Shown here: in pieces, positions 36,319-44,525 of the stretch
Layout: every line of letters starts with the position of its first letter
Numbering within the stretch: position 1 is the first letter of the stretch
DNA from: JAJKIV01 sp036274195
Lineage (GTDB): Bacteria; Gemmatimonadota; Gemmatimonadetes; Gemmatimonadales; Gemmatimonadaceae
Length of the DNA stretch: 64,000 bases
Assembly (NCBI GenBank): GCA_036274195.1
Contig: DASUGD010000236.1
Location: 1 to 64,000, forward strand
Direction of reading: 5' to 3'
Made by a program: the position numbers and the translations under genes
Notes under the pieces: model-generated
Database searches by the model: none
What the model was told of the DNA's origin: nothing
What the model saw: only the letters and a program-made list of their open reading frames with translations

Positions 36319-37185
36319 ATGGCGCGCACACCCTCGATCGGAGAGCTGCTGCTTGGCGGCGTGATCGTCGCGCTCGTGGGGTTCGTCGGGTCGCAAGTGC
36401 TGGCCTCGCCGCGCCGGATCGTCCGCGAGTCGCGCTCGCTCACGGCTCGCGACAGCGCGGCCATCGTCACACAGTACAGGAGCCGGATCGCCTCACGCGG
36501 CGACCAGTATTCCGCGCCCGAGTGGCTGTCGCAGGTTCAGATCGCTCGGCTCGAGGCAGCGGCCGAGCGGGACGTTCGCGGCCAGGATTCGGTGGTGCGA
36601 CCATCGCGAGATTCCCTGCGCGCACTCGTCGCGTCTCTCGAAACCGGTTCCTATCTCGCCGCGATGTTGGCGGAGGATGGCGGCATCGTCTCCCGATGGC
36701 ACGAGCGAGCCGAGCCGATTCGGGTCTGGGTGCAGCCACAGTCCTCCGAGGCGGGGTTCTCGCCGGACCTGATCGGCCCGACGCGCCGCGCGTTCACGGT
36801 GTGGAACGACGTCGACATCGGTGTCGCATTCGAGCTCGTGGATGATTCGACGCAGGCGGACGTGCACGTGACGTGGCGGGCGCGGATGCCCAAGGCGCGG
36901 CAGCTCGGAACGACGTTTCGGATGACCGGTGGCATGGGGTGGATCGCGTTCGCGCACGTGCAGCTGTCGACGGCGTACGACATCTACACCGTGCAGAACG
37001 CGGCGCGTCACGAGGCGGGTCACGTCCTGGGGCTGGATCACTCGCCGGAAGTGCGGGACATCATGGCGGCGGAGACGGAGGGGAGGCAGTACCAGCTGAC
37101 GGATCGCGATCGTGCGACGGCGCTCGCGCTCTACCGTCTTCCCCCAGGGAGAATTCCTTCAACGCCGATGCCTGAACACCGATGA
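36319..37185 (+). CDS. Matrixin-like zinc metalloprotease, membrane anchored
   Basis: I start at ATG 36319 (288 aa), which puts a membrane anchor or signal (LLLGGVIVALVGFVGSQVL) at the N-terminus. The zinc site HEAGHVLGLDH is complete, and the Met-turn follows as DIMAAE, as in metzincins of the matrixin type. FTVWNDVDIGVAFELVDD and ADVHVTWRARM match the upper subdomain. The rest of the N-terminal half is a helical propeptide-like region. The last eight codons lie within a long inverted repeat that extends to just before the SET gene. Confidence 0.82.
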   Translation: MARTPSIGELLLGGVIVALVGFVGSQVLASPRRIVRESRSLTARDSAAIVTQYRSRIASRGDQYSAPEWLSQVQIARLEAAAERDVRGQDSVVRPSRDSLRALVASLETGSYLAAMLAEDGGIVSRWHERAEPIRVWVQPQSSEAGFSPDLIGPTRRAFTVWNDVDIGVAFELVDDSTQADVHVTWRARMPKARQLGTTFRMTGGMGWIAFAHVQLSTAYDIYTVQNAARHEAGHVLGLDHSPEVRDIMAAETEGRQYQLTDRDRATALALYRLPPGRIPSTPMPEHR

Positions 37186-37278
37186 TTGATGACTCGCAAC
37201 TGATTGACTGGCATTATTGACTCGAGTCGAAATGCCAGTCCTGAGTGATGAGTCATCAGCGATTGGTGTTCAGGCATC
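37167..37278. repeat. Long imperfect inverted repeat (about 48-bp arms)
   Basis: Left arm 37167-37215 begins GATGCCTGAACACC and ends ACTGGCATT; right arm 37231-37278 is its near-complement. The 15-bp loop contains the palindrome GACTCGAGTC. The left arm overlaps the 3' end of the matrixin coding region; the right arm ends 29 bp before the SET gene. Fold-back of a transcript here would be strong. Confidence 0.8.
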
Positions 37279-37307
37279 AGTGTTTGTCTGGCATCTAGGT
37301 TTCTCCG

Positions 37308-37766
37308 ATGTCCCTGCCATTCGAGATCCGGCCCTCGCCCATGCAGGGCCTCGGCGCATTCGCGACCGAGGTCATTCCCGCCGGCGTTAGGCTCATCGAG
37401 TACACCGGCGCTCGGCTCACGCCCGCGGAGGCCGAGGCCCGCTACCCGGATGTCCCCGGGGAACGGCACCACACGTACCTGTTCGCCATCGACGACGACG
37501 ACGGCAACGAGGTCGTCGTCGACGCCGCGGTTGGCGGTAACGAGGCACGCTTCATCAATCACTCGTGTGCACCGAACTGCGACGCCGTGGTCGAGCGCGG
37601 TCGCATCTGGATCGAGACCCTTCGCGAGGTCGTGCCGGGCGAGGAGCTCGCCTATGACTACGCGTACGTGCTCGAGGAGCGGCACACGCCGGCTGCGAAG
37701 CGGCGCTTCCCGTGCCACTGTGGCGCCCCGACGTGCCGGGGGACGATCCTGGCGAAGAAGCGTTAG
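37308..37766 (+). CDS. SET-domain protein (putative protein-lysine methyltransferase)
   Basis: A compact 152-residue SET domain. GLGAFAT and LIEYTGARLT form the N-terminal SET-N part. RFINHSCAPN (N84-H85-S86-C87) and ELAYDY (Y116, Y118) make the pseudoknot and SAM site. Three cysteines in CHCGAPTC (136, 138, 143), with the core cysteine C87, complete a post-SET zinc site. All key residues are present, so SAM-dependent lysine methylation is likely; the substrate is unknown. The family is mostly eukaryotic, so transfer in the past is possible, but base composition matches neighbours. Confidence 0.88.
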   Translation: MSLPFEIRPSPMQGLGAFATEVIPAGVRLIEYTGARLTPAEAEARYPDVPGERHHTYLFAIDDDDGNEVVVDAAVGGNEARFINHSCAPNCDAVVERGRIWIETLREVVPGEELAYDYAYVLEERHTPAAKRRFPCHCGAPTCRGTILAKKR

Positions 37767-38010
37767 GTGACTGGTGACTGGTGACTGGTGACTGGCGACT
37801 GGCGACTGGCGACTGGCGACTGGCGACTGGCGACTGGCGACACAGCGGCTGGTGGCTGGCTGCTCGTGCTGGCTGACGCTGGCTGATGGCTCGTTGGGCT
37901 AATAGCAGCAGCTTGCAGCACGCGGCAGTAGCGCGCAGCACTCGGCTACCAGCCCAGCAGCCGCCCGCAGCACGCAGCGGCTAGCAGCGAGCAGCCGCCC
38001 GCCGTTCCCA
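37767..38010. repeat. Heptad-repeat mosaic downstream of the SET gene
   Basis: TGACTGG then GCGACTG units (37767-37841) start directly after the TAG stop. A CTGG/GCTG block related to that in elements A and B follows (37845-37890). A CAGC-rich block (37907-38000) then shares a near-identical ~40-bp string with 3846-3890. Confidence 0.8.
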
Positions 38011-38154
38011 TTCGTCGCCCGTGTCCGTCCCAGTGCCTCCGCGGCCGGCGCGCTGATCGCCGCCGGCACGGTACCCGCACTGTCGCTCGACGGCACGGCG
38101 TCCGAGCGGCCGCCGCAGACTGCGAGAGTCGACCGCGATCAACATACTTCGATA

Positions 38155-38679
38155 GTGCCGATGCTCTCACGCTTCATTGGCGCCCTTCATCGCTGGGCCG
38201 AGTCGGGCTGGGCTGGTACGGCCACGGCCACGTGGGAGGTGCTGCAGAGCTCCGCCGTCCCGGGGCCGAGCGGAGCGGTGTTCGCCCCGCTGGCGCTCGC
38301 GGACCCTGAGCGCGCAGCACGGCTGGCCTGCTGGGCGGTGGCCGGGGCCGTTGCCGGCGGCTGCATCGCCTACCTCATCGGCGCACAGGCGTTCGAGAGC
38401 CTCGGGCACCCACTCCTCTCCGCGTTAGGTGTGACCGAGGCGAGGCTGCTCTCGACCGCGGGGATGTTCGCGCGACACGGATGGTTCCTGGTGTTCGTCG
38501 CGACGATCTCCCCGCTGTCCACGAAGCTCACGTGCATCGCCGCCGGCGCGTTCGGATTGCCGATTCCGGAGTTTCTGCCGGCCCTCGCCGTGGGGCGCGC
38601 GATCCGATTCACGGTGCTGACGCTGCTGCTGCGGTTTGCCGGCGAGCGAATCGTCAGACGGATGGGGGATGAGGGATGA
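38155..38679 (+). CDS. DedA/YqaA-like small membrane protein
   Basis: A 174-residue protein starting at GTG 38155 or ATG 38161. Four to five hydrophobic segments are visible (ACWAVAGAVAGGCIAYLIGA, GWFLVFVATISPLSTKL, FTVLTLLLRF). The motif ATISPLSTKLTCIAAGAFGLP corresponds to the conserved core of VTT/DedA proteins, where a proline and a charged residue line a re-entrant loop. Members are lipid scramblases or flippases, or putative transporters. The length fits the shorter YqaA branch. The C-terminal residues RRMGDEG and the TGA stop are encoded by the first units of a heptad tract. Confidence 0.7.
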   Translation: MPMLSRFIGALHRWAESGWAGTATATWEVLQSSAVPGPSGAVFAPLALADPERAARLACWAVAGAVAGGCIAYLIGAQAFESLGHPLLSALGVTEARLLSTAGMFARHGWFLVFVATISPLSTKLTCIAAGAFGLPIPEFLPALAVGRAIRFTVLTLLLRFAGERIVRRMGDEG

Positions 38680-38935
38680 GGGATGAGGGATGAGGGATGC
38701 GGGATGCGGGATGGGGGATGGGCGAAGCGGACGACGGAGACGAACTGCCGGGACGGGGACGGGCGACGGGCGACGGGCGACGGCTGAACAGCGGAAACCG
38801 TCGGGACGCCAATCACGCCTAACAGCCGGCGTCAGCCAGCAGCCAGCACGAGCAGCCAGCCACCAGCCGCCGTCTAACCGTTTCCCGTTTCCCTTTCTCC
38901 CGTTTCCCTTTCTCCCGTTTCCCTCTTTCCGTTGT
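38661..38935. repeat. Heptad-repeat mosaic overlapping a stop codon
   Basis: Four successive unit types are seen: GGGATGA/GGGATGC (38661-38719), GCGACGG-type (38740-38782), the CAGC/CCAGC block shared with elements A and B (38822-38872), then GTTTCCC-type units (38876-38930). No gene is visible in this 330-bp gap before the TPP enzyme. Confidence 0.8.
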
Positions 38936-39007
38936 CAAATCGACCATGCGCAACGTCGCGGGCACATGGGTCGCAACGAGGGTGATCTTCACCTGTCAGG
39001 AGCACCC

Positions 39008-40810
39008 ATGCCCGATGCCACACGCACCGTGTCCGACCACCTGCTCGACCGTCTCGACGCATGGGGCGTCCGGCGGCTCTTCGGATTTCCAGGCGACGGT
39101 GTCAATGGCGTGATGGGCGCGCTCAATCGTGCCGGTGATCGGTTCGAGTTCGTGCAGGTCGCCCATGAAGAGCTTGCCGGCCTCATGGCGACGGCGCACG
39201 CCAAGTTTGCCGGCGGCGTCGGCGTCTGCATCTCGACGAGCGGGCCCGGCGCGATACACCTGCTCAACGGGCTCTACGACGCCAAGCTCGACCATCAACC
39301 CGTCGTCGCGATCGTCGGGCAGCAGGCGTTCGCCGGCGTCGGCGGCAGCGCACAGCAGGAGACGAACCTGCGCGCGATCCTCCAGGACGTCGCCTCGAGC
39401 TACCTCGAGGTCGTCTCGAAGCCGGAACAGCTCGCGCACGTGATCGACCGGGCGTTCCGTGCGGCGTTAGGCAACCGGACCGTGGCGGCAGTCATCCTGC
39501 CGCACGACGTGCAGCTCGAGCCGGCGATCCCCGACCCGCCGAAGAAGCGTGGGCACCAGCACTCCGCGCCCGGGTTCACGCCATCCACGCCCGTTCCGCC
39601 TGACGAGCTGCTGCGTCGCGCCGCGGACGTCATCAACGCCGGGCGAAAGGTCGCCATGCTCGTCGGTGCCGGCGCGGCCCACGCCAGCCGGGAGGTCGAG
39701 CGCGTGGCCGAGCAGGTGGGAGCCGGGGTCGCGAAGTCCTTGTTAGGCAAGGCGGTCGTCCCGGATGACCTGCCGTACGTCACCGGCTCGGTCGGGTGGC
39801 TCGGTACGGCGGCGAGCAACCGCATGATGCGCGAGTGCGATACGCTCCTCATGGTCGGCACGAACTTCCCGTACACCGAATTCCTGCCGGAGCCAGGGAA
39901 CGCGCGCGGCGTACAGATCGACGTCGAACCGCGGAACCTCGCGCTGCGATACCCCATCGAGGTGCCGATCATCGGCGACGCGGCCGACGTGCTCAGGCGA
40001 CTCCTGCCGATGCTCGAGAACAACCGCGAACAGAGCTGGCACGCGCAGATCGAGGGCTGGGCGCGCGACTCGTGGCAGGCGGCCGAGCGTCACGCGCACG
40101 CGCCGGCACACCCGGTCAACCCGCAGGTCGTCGTGTGGGAGCTCGGCACTCGGCTGCCTGACAACGCCATCTTGACCGCCGACTCGGGGACGTCGGCGGT
40201 GTGGCTTGCGCGCTGCATCCGGATCCGGCGTGGGATGATGTCGTCGCTGTCAGGCGGTCTCGCAACGATGGGCTGCGCAATCCCGTACGCGCTCGCGGCC
40301 AAGCTCGCGCATCCCGACCGACCGGTGTTCGCGTTCATCGGCGACGGGGCGATGCAGATGAGCGGCTTCAGCGCGCTCGTCGACGTGGCGAAGGAGTGGC
40401 GCAAAGCGAGAGCGGCCGGACGCCCCTGGGCGAACCAGCAGCTCGTGATCACGGTGCTGAACAACCGTGACCTCAACTATGTCACCTGGGAGCAGCGTGC
40501 GATGGACGGCGACCCGCGCTACGTGGCGTCCCAGGCGCTTCCGGACCTGTCGTACGCCGAGTTCGCGCGTTCCCTCGACTTCGATGGCGTGCGAGTGGAG
40601 CAGCCTAACGACGTTGCCGACGCCTGGGATCGCGCGCTGGCCAGCGACAGGCCGTTCGTGATCGACGCGGTCGTGGACCCCTCGGTCCCGACGCTGCCGC
40701 CGGAGCTCGAGCCGGAAACCGAAGACAAGCTCGCGAAGGCGCTGGCCGAGGATCCGGATGCGGAGGCGGTGCTGGAGCAGCTGCAGTTGCAAGAGGTGGG
40801 ACAGAAATGA
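39008..40810 (+). CDS. Thiamine-pyrophosphate-requiring enzyme (pyruvate oxidase/acetolactate synthase-like)
   Basis: AGGAG before ATG 39008 fixes the start of a 600-residue enzyme. The N-terminal PYR domain has FGFPGDGVNGVM and the cofactor-activating glutamate in VAHEELAG. The central domain (about 200-345) has the DHS-type fold. The C-terminal PP domain shows GDGAMQMSGFSALVDVAKEW followed by NNRDLNYVTWEQ, the GDG-x~25-NN TPP/Mg motif. The pattern suits pyruvate oxidase, pyruvate dehydrogenase (quinone) or related decarboxylases rather than biosynthetic IlvB, since no small regulatory subunit gene is near. The substrate remains open. Confidence 0.87.
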   Translation: MPDATRTVSDHLLDRLDAWGVRRLFGFPGDGVNGVMGALNRAGDRFEFVQVAHEELAGLMATAHAKFAGGVGVCISTSGPGAIHLLNGLYDAKLDHQPVVAIVGQQAFAGVGGSAQQETNLRAILQDVASSYLEVVSKPEQLAHVIDRAFRAALGNRTVAAVILPHDVQLEPAIPDPPKKRGHQHSAPGFTPSTPVPPDELLRRAADVINAGRKVAMLVGAGAAHASREVERVAEQVGAGVAKSLLGKAVVPDDLPYVTGSVGWLGTAASNRMMRECDTLLMVGTNFPYTEFLPEPGNARGVQIDVEPRNLALRYPIEVPIIGDAADVLRRLLPMLENNREQSWHAQIEGWARDSWQAAERHAHAPAHPVNPQVVVWELGTRLPDNAILTADSGTSAVWLARCIRIRRGMMSSLSGGLATMGCAIPYALAAKLAHPDRPVFAFIGDGAMQMSGFSALVDVAKEWRKARAAGRPWANQQLVITVLNNRDLNYVTWEQRAMDGDPRYVASQALPDLSYAEFARSLDFDGVRVEQPNDVADAWDRALASDRPFVIDAVVDPSVPTLPPELEPETEDKLAKALAEDPDAEAVLEQLQLQEVGQK

Positions 40811-40811
40811 C

Positions 40812-41006
40812 GGGAAACGGGAAAAGGGGAAACGGGAAACGGGAAACGGGAAACGGAGAACCCTCGGGATGCTCCTTCTGGTGAGAAGACCATCGCGAGG
40901 GTTCTTGTCATCCAGCAGCCAGCACGAGCAGCCAGAAACCAGCCGCCGTGTAGCCGTTTCCCGTTTCCCGGCAGTTTCCGTTTCCCGGCAGTTTCCGTTT
41001 CCCGGC
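40812..41006. repeat. Composite intergenic element B (inverted copy of element A)
   Basis: GGGAAAC heptads (40812-40853), palindromic core (40853-40904, arms AGAACCCTCG/CGAGGGTTCT), CCAGC block (40907-40948), then GTTTCCC and GCAGTTTCC units (40955-41006). Order of core and block is reversed relative to element A, so it is the same element flipped. It fills the gap between convergent genes ending at 40810 and 41009. Confidence 0.85.
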
Positions 41007-41008
41007 AG

Positions 41009-42694
41009 TTATGGTTTCGTCGCGCTCAGCTGCTCGGCCAGCTTCACGGCCGAGTATGCGTTGACGATGCCGCCCGTCACCGAGAGCGACCCGAACGGCA
41101 CCTGCTCGCCGTTCTCCGCGCCGGGACGCACGACCTTCTGATCCGTATAACGAGTTGCGGAATCGAGGATGATCCGCTTCACGTCCGCGGCGGAGAGGTT
41201 CGGGAAGTACGACATCAACATCGCCGCGAGCCCGCTCACCACCGGCGCGGCCATGCTCGTCCCACTCTCGCGCTCGTAGCCACCGCCGGGGACCGTGGAC
41301 AGGATGTCGACACCCGGCGCGAACACGTCCACCTGCGCCTTGCCGTAGTTCGAGAACGGCGCGGCCAGGCTGTCGAGCCCCTTCCACGACGACGCGCCCA
41401 CCTCGATCCAGTTGTTCGGCCGGCCACCCGACAGATACGCCGGCGTCGGGAAGCTCGGCTTCTCCGCCAGGTTCTCTCCGTCGTTACCGGCCGCGTGGAC
41501 CATGAGCACACCCTTCGAGTCGGCGTACTTCACGGCCTCATCCACCGCCGCCTTCTCCGGCGAGAACCCCTTGCCGAAGCTCATGTTGATGACCATGGCG
41601 CCGTTGTCCACCGCGTAACGAATCGCGTTGGCGATGTCCTTGTCTCGCTCGTCGCCGTCGGGGACGGTGCGAACCATCATGATCTTGACGTTCGTCGCGA
41701 TCCCGTCGACGCCGCCGGGTGTGCCGCGCACGCCACCGATGATGCCGGAGACGTGAGTGCCGTGCTTCGCGTCGGGGCCCATGACGTCGGCGTTGCCGTA
41801 GTTCCGCTGCGAGACGTTCGCCAGGTCATCCCCGACGATCGTGCGCGGATCATACTCGGGGTTGAGGCCGTACTTGGCCTTCGACTCGACGTCCTTCTTG
41901 GCATCCTCGAGCTCCTCGGGCGTGATGCCGGCGTCGGCGAGGCGGAGCCACATGACCTTCGCCTGCAGCGCATCCTGGCTGGTGGGCTGGAACGCGCTGA
42001 CCTTGGCCTTGGTGAGCGACTCCGGGCCCATGGCGCGGTGCAGGATCTCGTTCGCGCGCGTCATCACGGTGGCGATCTGCTGGACCTGCTGCTGCATGTT
42101 CTGGTTCTGCTCGCGCTGCTTCTGGTATTCGTCGGTGGCGCGCTTGCAGGTCGCGGCGTCGGGCGCAGGCAGCTTCGCCGTCGGTCCGGCGTTAGGCGTC
42201 TTGCTGCAGCGCACGTAGAGCCGGGTGACCTCGAGCAGGTCGTACTGCACGTCCTTGCCGTCCTTGCCGCCGATGAAGTTCCAGCCGCGGACGTCGTCGA
42301 CGTAGCCGTTGTTGTCGTCGTCCTTGCCGTTGCCGGCGACCTCCTTCGGGTTCGTCCAGAGGTTCGCCTTGAGGCCGACGTGCGCGGTGTCGATCCCGCC
42401 GTCGATGACGGCGACGAGCACGGTCCGCTTCGGCTGCTTCCCGGCGAGCAGTTCGCGCTCGGCTCGACGCTCGCTGATGCCGGCAACGCGATCGGACACA
42501 TCGAGCAGCTGCCAGTCCCGCGGCGCCTCGGTCAGCGGTGTGAAGGCCTTGGGCGCGGCGGATGCCGTGGCGGCCGCGGTCGCCGGGGCCGTCGCCGGTG
42601 CCGGCGCGGGCGCTGGTGCCGGCGCCTCGGTGGTGGTCTTCGCCGACGCACACGCGGCGAGCAGGGCGATGGCAGCGAAGCGGAGTGACTTCAT
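41009..42694 (-). CDS. Subtilisin-like serine protease (S8) with inserted helical domain
   Basis: A 561-residue lipoprotein-type protease (signal LLAACASAK, then an Ala-Pro repeat linker to about residue 48). The catalytic triad is D98 in VIDGGID, H311 in KHGTHVSG and the serine in SGTSMAAPV. The Asp-to-His distance is over 210 residues, far longer than in subtilisin. The extra part (about 150-290) is helical with a Gln-rich coiled stretch (NQNMQQQVQQ). GKDDDNNGYVDD after the Asp is a calcium-loop-like insertion known from related proteases. The enzyme is likely periplasmic or surface-bound. Nothing suggests an operon partner. Confidence 0.9.
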   Translation of the reverse strand: MKSLRFAAIALLAACASAKTTTEAPAPAPAPAPATAPATAAATASAAPKAFTPLTEAPRDWQLLDVSDRVAGISERRAERELLAGKQPKRTVLVAVIDGGIDTAHVGLKANLWTNPKEVAGNGKDDDNNGYVDDVRGWNFIGGKDGKDVQYDLLEVTRLYVRCSKTPNAGPTAKLPAPDAATCKRATDEYQKQREQNQNMQQQVQQIATVMTRANEILHRAMGPESLTKAKVSAFQPTSQDALQAKVMWLRLADAGITPEELEDAKKDVESKAKYGLNPEYDPRTIVGDDLANVSQRNYGNADVMGPDAKHGTHVSGIIGGVRGTPGGVDGIATNVKIMMVRTVPDGDERDKDIANAIRYAVDNGAMVINMSFGKGFSPEKAAVDEAVKYADSKGVLMVHAAGNDGENLAEKPSFPTPAYLSGGRPNNWIEVGASSWKGLDSLAAPFSNYGKAQVDVFAPGVDILSTVPGGGYERESGTSMAAPVVSGLAAMLMSYFPNLSAADVKRIILDSATRYTDQKVVRPGAENGEQVPFGSLSVTGGIVNAYSAVKLAEQLSATKP

Positions 42695-42891
42695 AAGAGA
42701 CGTATCGGTAAAGAGTGTCCGCTCAAGCTAACCTCGCGAGGGTCGGGCTGGCATGCCACCTTGGCCTGCGCATCACGACCGGGAGACCCGGAGCCACGGC
42801 CTGATCGTCCCGCACTGCGCCCCAATCGTCCCAGATGCCAACCAACCGGCACGTCCGGGCATCTCACTCGACGTCTCTTCCCAGGACCAGC

Positions 42892-44073
42892 ATGCCAATG
42901 AACCGCCGCGAATGGCTCGCCTCGAGCAGCACCCTGCTGGCCGCCGCGTGCGCTCGGCCGAGCCAAAACGCAATATCGTCCAAGGACGATCCGGCCGCGT
43001 GGCCGGATATCCCTTCGCTGCTGCAGCTGGCGAGCGTCCCGGGGTTGGCGATCGCCACCGTGCACGGCGGCGAGGTCGCCGTCGAAGGGTTCGGGGTCCT
43101 TCGAGCGGGAAGCGGTGACAAGGTCACGGGCGACACCGTGTTCGCGGCCGCGTCGCTCAGCAAGCCGGTCTTCGCGTCCATCGTGATGCAGCTCGCCTCG
43201 GAAGGCACGATCGACCTGACGCGGCCGCTCGCCTCCTACCTGCCGCTGCCCAACCCCGCGGACGAGCGCGCGAAAGGCATCACCGCCACCCACGTGCTCA
43301 GCCACTCGAGTGGGTGGCGCAACTGGCGCAACGCCCCCGGCGACGCCCTCACCGCCGATTTCGAGCCGGGGTCGAAGTTCTCCTACTCCGGCGAGGGGTA
43401 CTTCTTCCTCCAGCGTGTCGTCGAGAAGCTCACCGGTCAGGGGCTCGCGCGGCTCGCGCGCGATCGCGTCTTCACGCCGTTAGGCATGACGGCGAGCGGC
43501 TACATCTGGCGTCCGGACCTCGACGCGGCGCTGGCGTCGCCGCACACCGGCCGCGGTCAGCCGATGAACAGCTTCGGCGTTCGAGCCGGGAGGGCGTTCG
43601 CCGGACTGGTGGCGGAGATGGGCAAGCCCGTGGAGGAGTGGACCGCGGCGGACGTCGAGAAGGCCCTCCCGCGAGTGGACGCGACCATCCCCGTGCTGCC
43701 CGACAACATGGTGCCGAACGCCGCGGCGTCGCTCCTGACGACCGCGCGGGACTATGGCGCGTTCGTGAGATGGTTGCTCGGGGCGGGCCCGGTCTCGGGT
43801 GGTCGCGCGATCCTCGATCGGATGGTCGTCCAGCGATCGACGATCAACCAGGCGTTAGGCTGGGGCTCGGGGATCGGCCTCGAGCAATCGGGTGGCCGGC
43901 ACTACGTGTGGCACTGGGGCGACAACCCGGGCTTCAAGAACTTCGTCGTGGCCGAGCCGGCGACGGGTTCCGCCATCGTCATCTTCACGAATGGCAACGC
44001 CGGGCAACGCGTGTACGAGCGCGTGATCCGCGCGCGCACCGGTGTCGATCACCCGGCATTCCTCTGGTTGTGA
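42892..44073 (+). CDS. Serine hydrolase of the beta-lactamase family, lipoprotein or Tat type
   Basis: I choose ATG 42892 (393 aa; AGGA upstream); ATG 42898 gives MNRREWLASSSTLLAAACA, which has both Tat-like RR and a lipobox cysteine. The SxxK motif is SLSK. The second motif is YSGEG, with serine followed by glycine where YxN is usual. The third element is WHWGDNPGF near the C-terminus. Probable function is esterase, carboxypeptidase or D-aminopeptidase. It is divergent from the subtilase gene and convergent with the adhesin-E-like gene after 34 bp. Confidence 0.85.
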   Translation: MPMNRREWLASSSTLLAAACARPSQNAISSKDDPAAWPDIPSLLQLASVPGLAIATVHGGEVAVEGFGVLRAGSGDKVTGDTVFAAASLSKPVFASIVMQLASEGTIDLTRPLASYLPLPNPADERAKGITATHVLSHSSGWRNWRNAPGDALTADFEPGSKFSYSGEGYFFLQRVVEKLTGQGLARLARDRVFTPLGMTASGYIWRPDLDAALASPHTGRGQPMNSFGVRAGRAFAGLVAEMGKPVEEWTAADVEKALPRVDATIPVLPDNMVPNAAASLLTTARDYGAFVRWLLGAGPVSGGRAILDRMVVQRSTINQALGWGSGIGLEQSGGRHYVWHWGDNPGFKNFVVAEPATGSAIVIFTNGNAGQRVYERVIRARTGVDHPAFLWL

Positions 44074-44107
44074 TGAACTGCATTGACTTGTTCTTGTCCT
44101 TGCCTCG

Positions 44108-44515
44108 TTACTTACACAGGTACGTCATGGCAACGTCAGGCAATGTCCCCTTGATGGCTGGCCCGTAGCCCGGCGTTTTCGCAGCGGTGTGCTGGTAGAC
44201 GCTGTTCGATTTTTCGTCGTGGTAGTACGTGTTCTCCTTCACCGCCACGACCTTCTTGCTGCAATCGAACATCGCGACGGTTCGCGACGCCGTGATCGGG
44301 CCCTTCGGGGTGGTCACCGGCTTCACGAACGTCACCCGCACCGTCGCCGTCACGATCCCGTCCGCGCCCTTCTTCACGCTCTTCGGGTCCACGTACACGG
44401 GATTGCCGACGGACGTCTTGCCGATCTCCTGCCACCTCGCCTGCGCCACGTTAGGCGGCGCAGGCGGAGCGAGCGACAGGGACATGACGAAAAGGAGGTG
44501 CACCACAGGAGGCAT
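44108..44515 (-). CDS. Small secreted protein, surface-adhesin-E-like fold
   Basis: I start at ATG 44515 (135 aa). A signal peptide (LLFVMSLSLAPPAPP) precedes a beta-rich domain: WQEIGKTSVGNPVYVDPKSV, then RVTFVKPVTTPKGP and a cysteine in AMFDCSKK that can pair with the C-terminal LCK cysteine. This order, with the two cysteines, is typical of the surface-adhesin protein E-like family, whose role outside Haemophilus is unknown. The gene follows the Tat protein gene after 10 bp, so the two are likely co-transcribed. Confidence 0.65.
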   Translation of the reverse strand: MPPVVHLLFVMSLSLAPPAPPNVAQARWQEIGKTSVGNPVYVDPKSVKKGADGIVTATVRVTFVKPVTTPKGPITASRTVAMFDCSKKVVAVKENTYYHDEKSNSVYQHTAAKTPGYGPAIKGTLPDVAMTYLCK

Positions 44516-44525
44516 CGGGTAATGG

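Noticed and set aside
37767..37841. Regular short repeats reminiscent of a CRISPR array
   Set aside because: The units are 7 bp and contiguous without spacers, and no cas genes are present.
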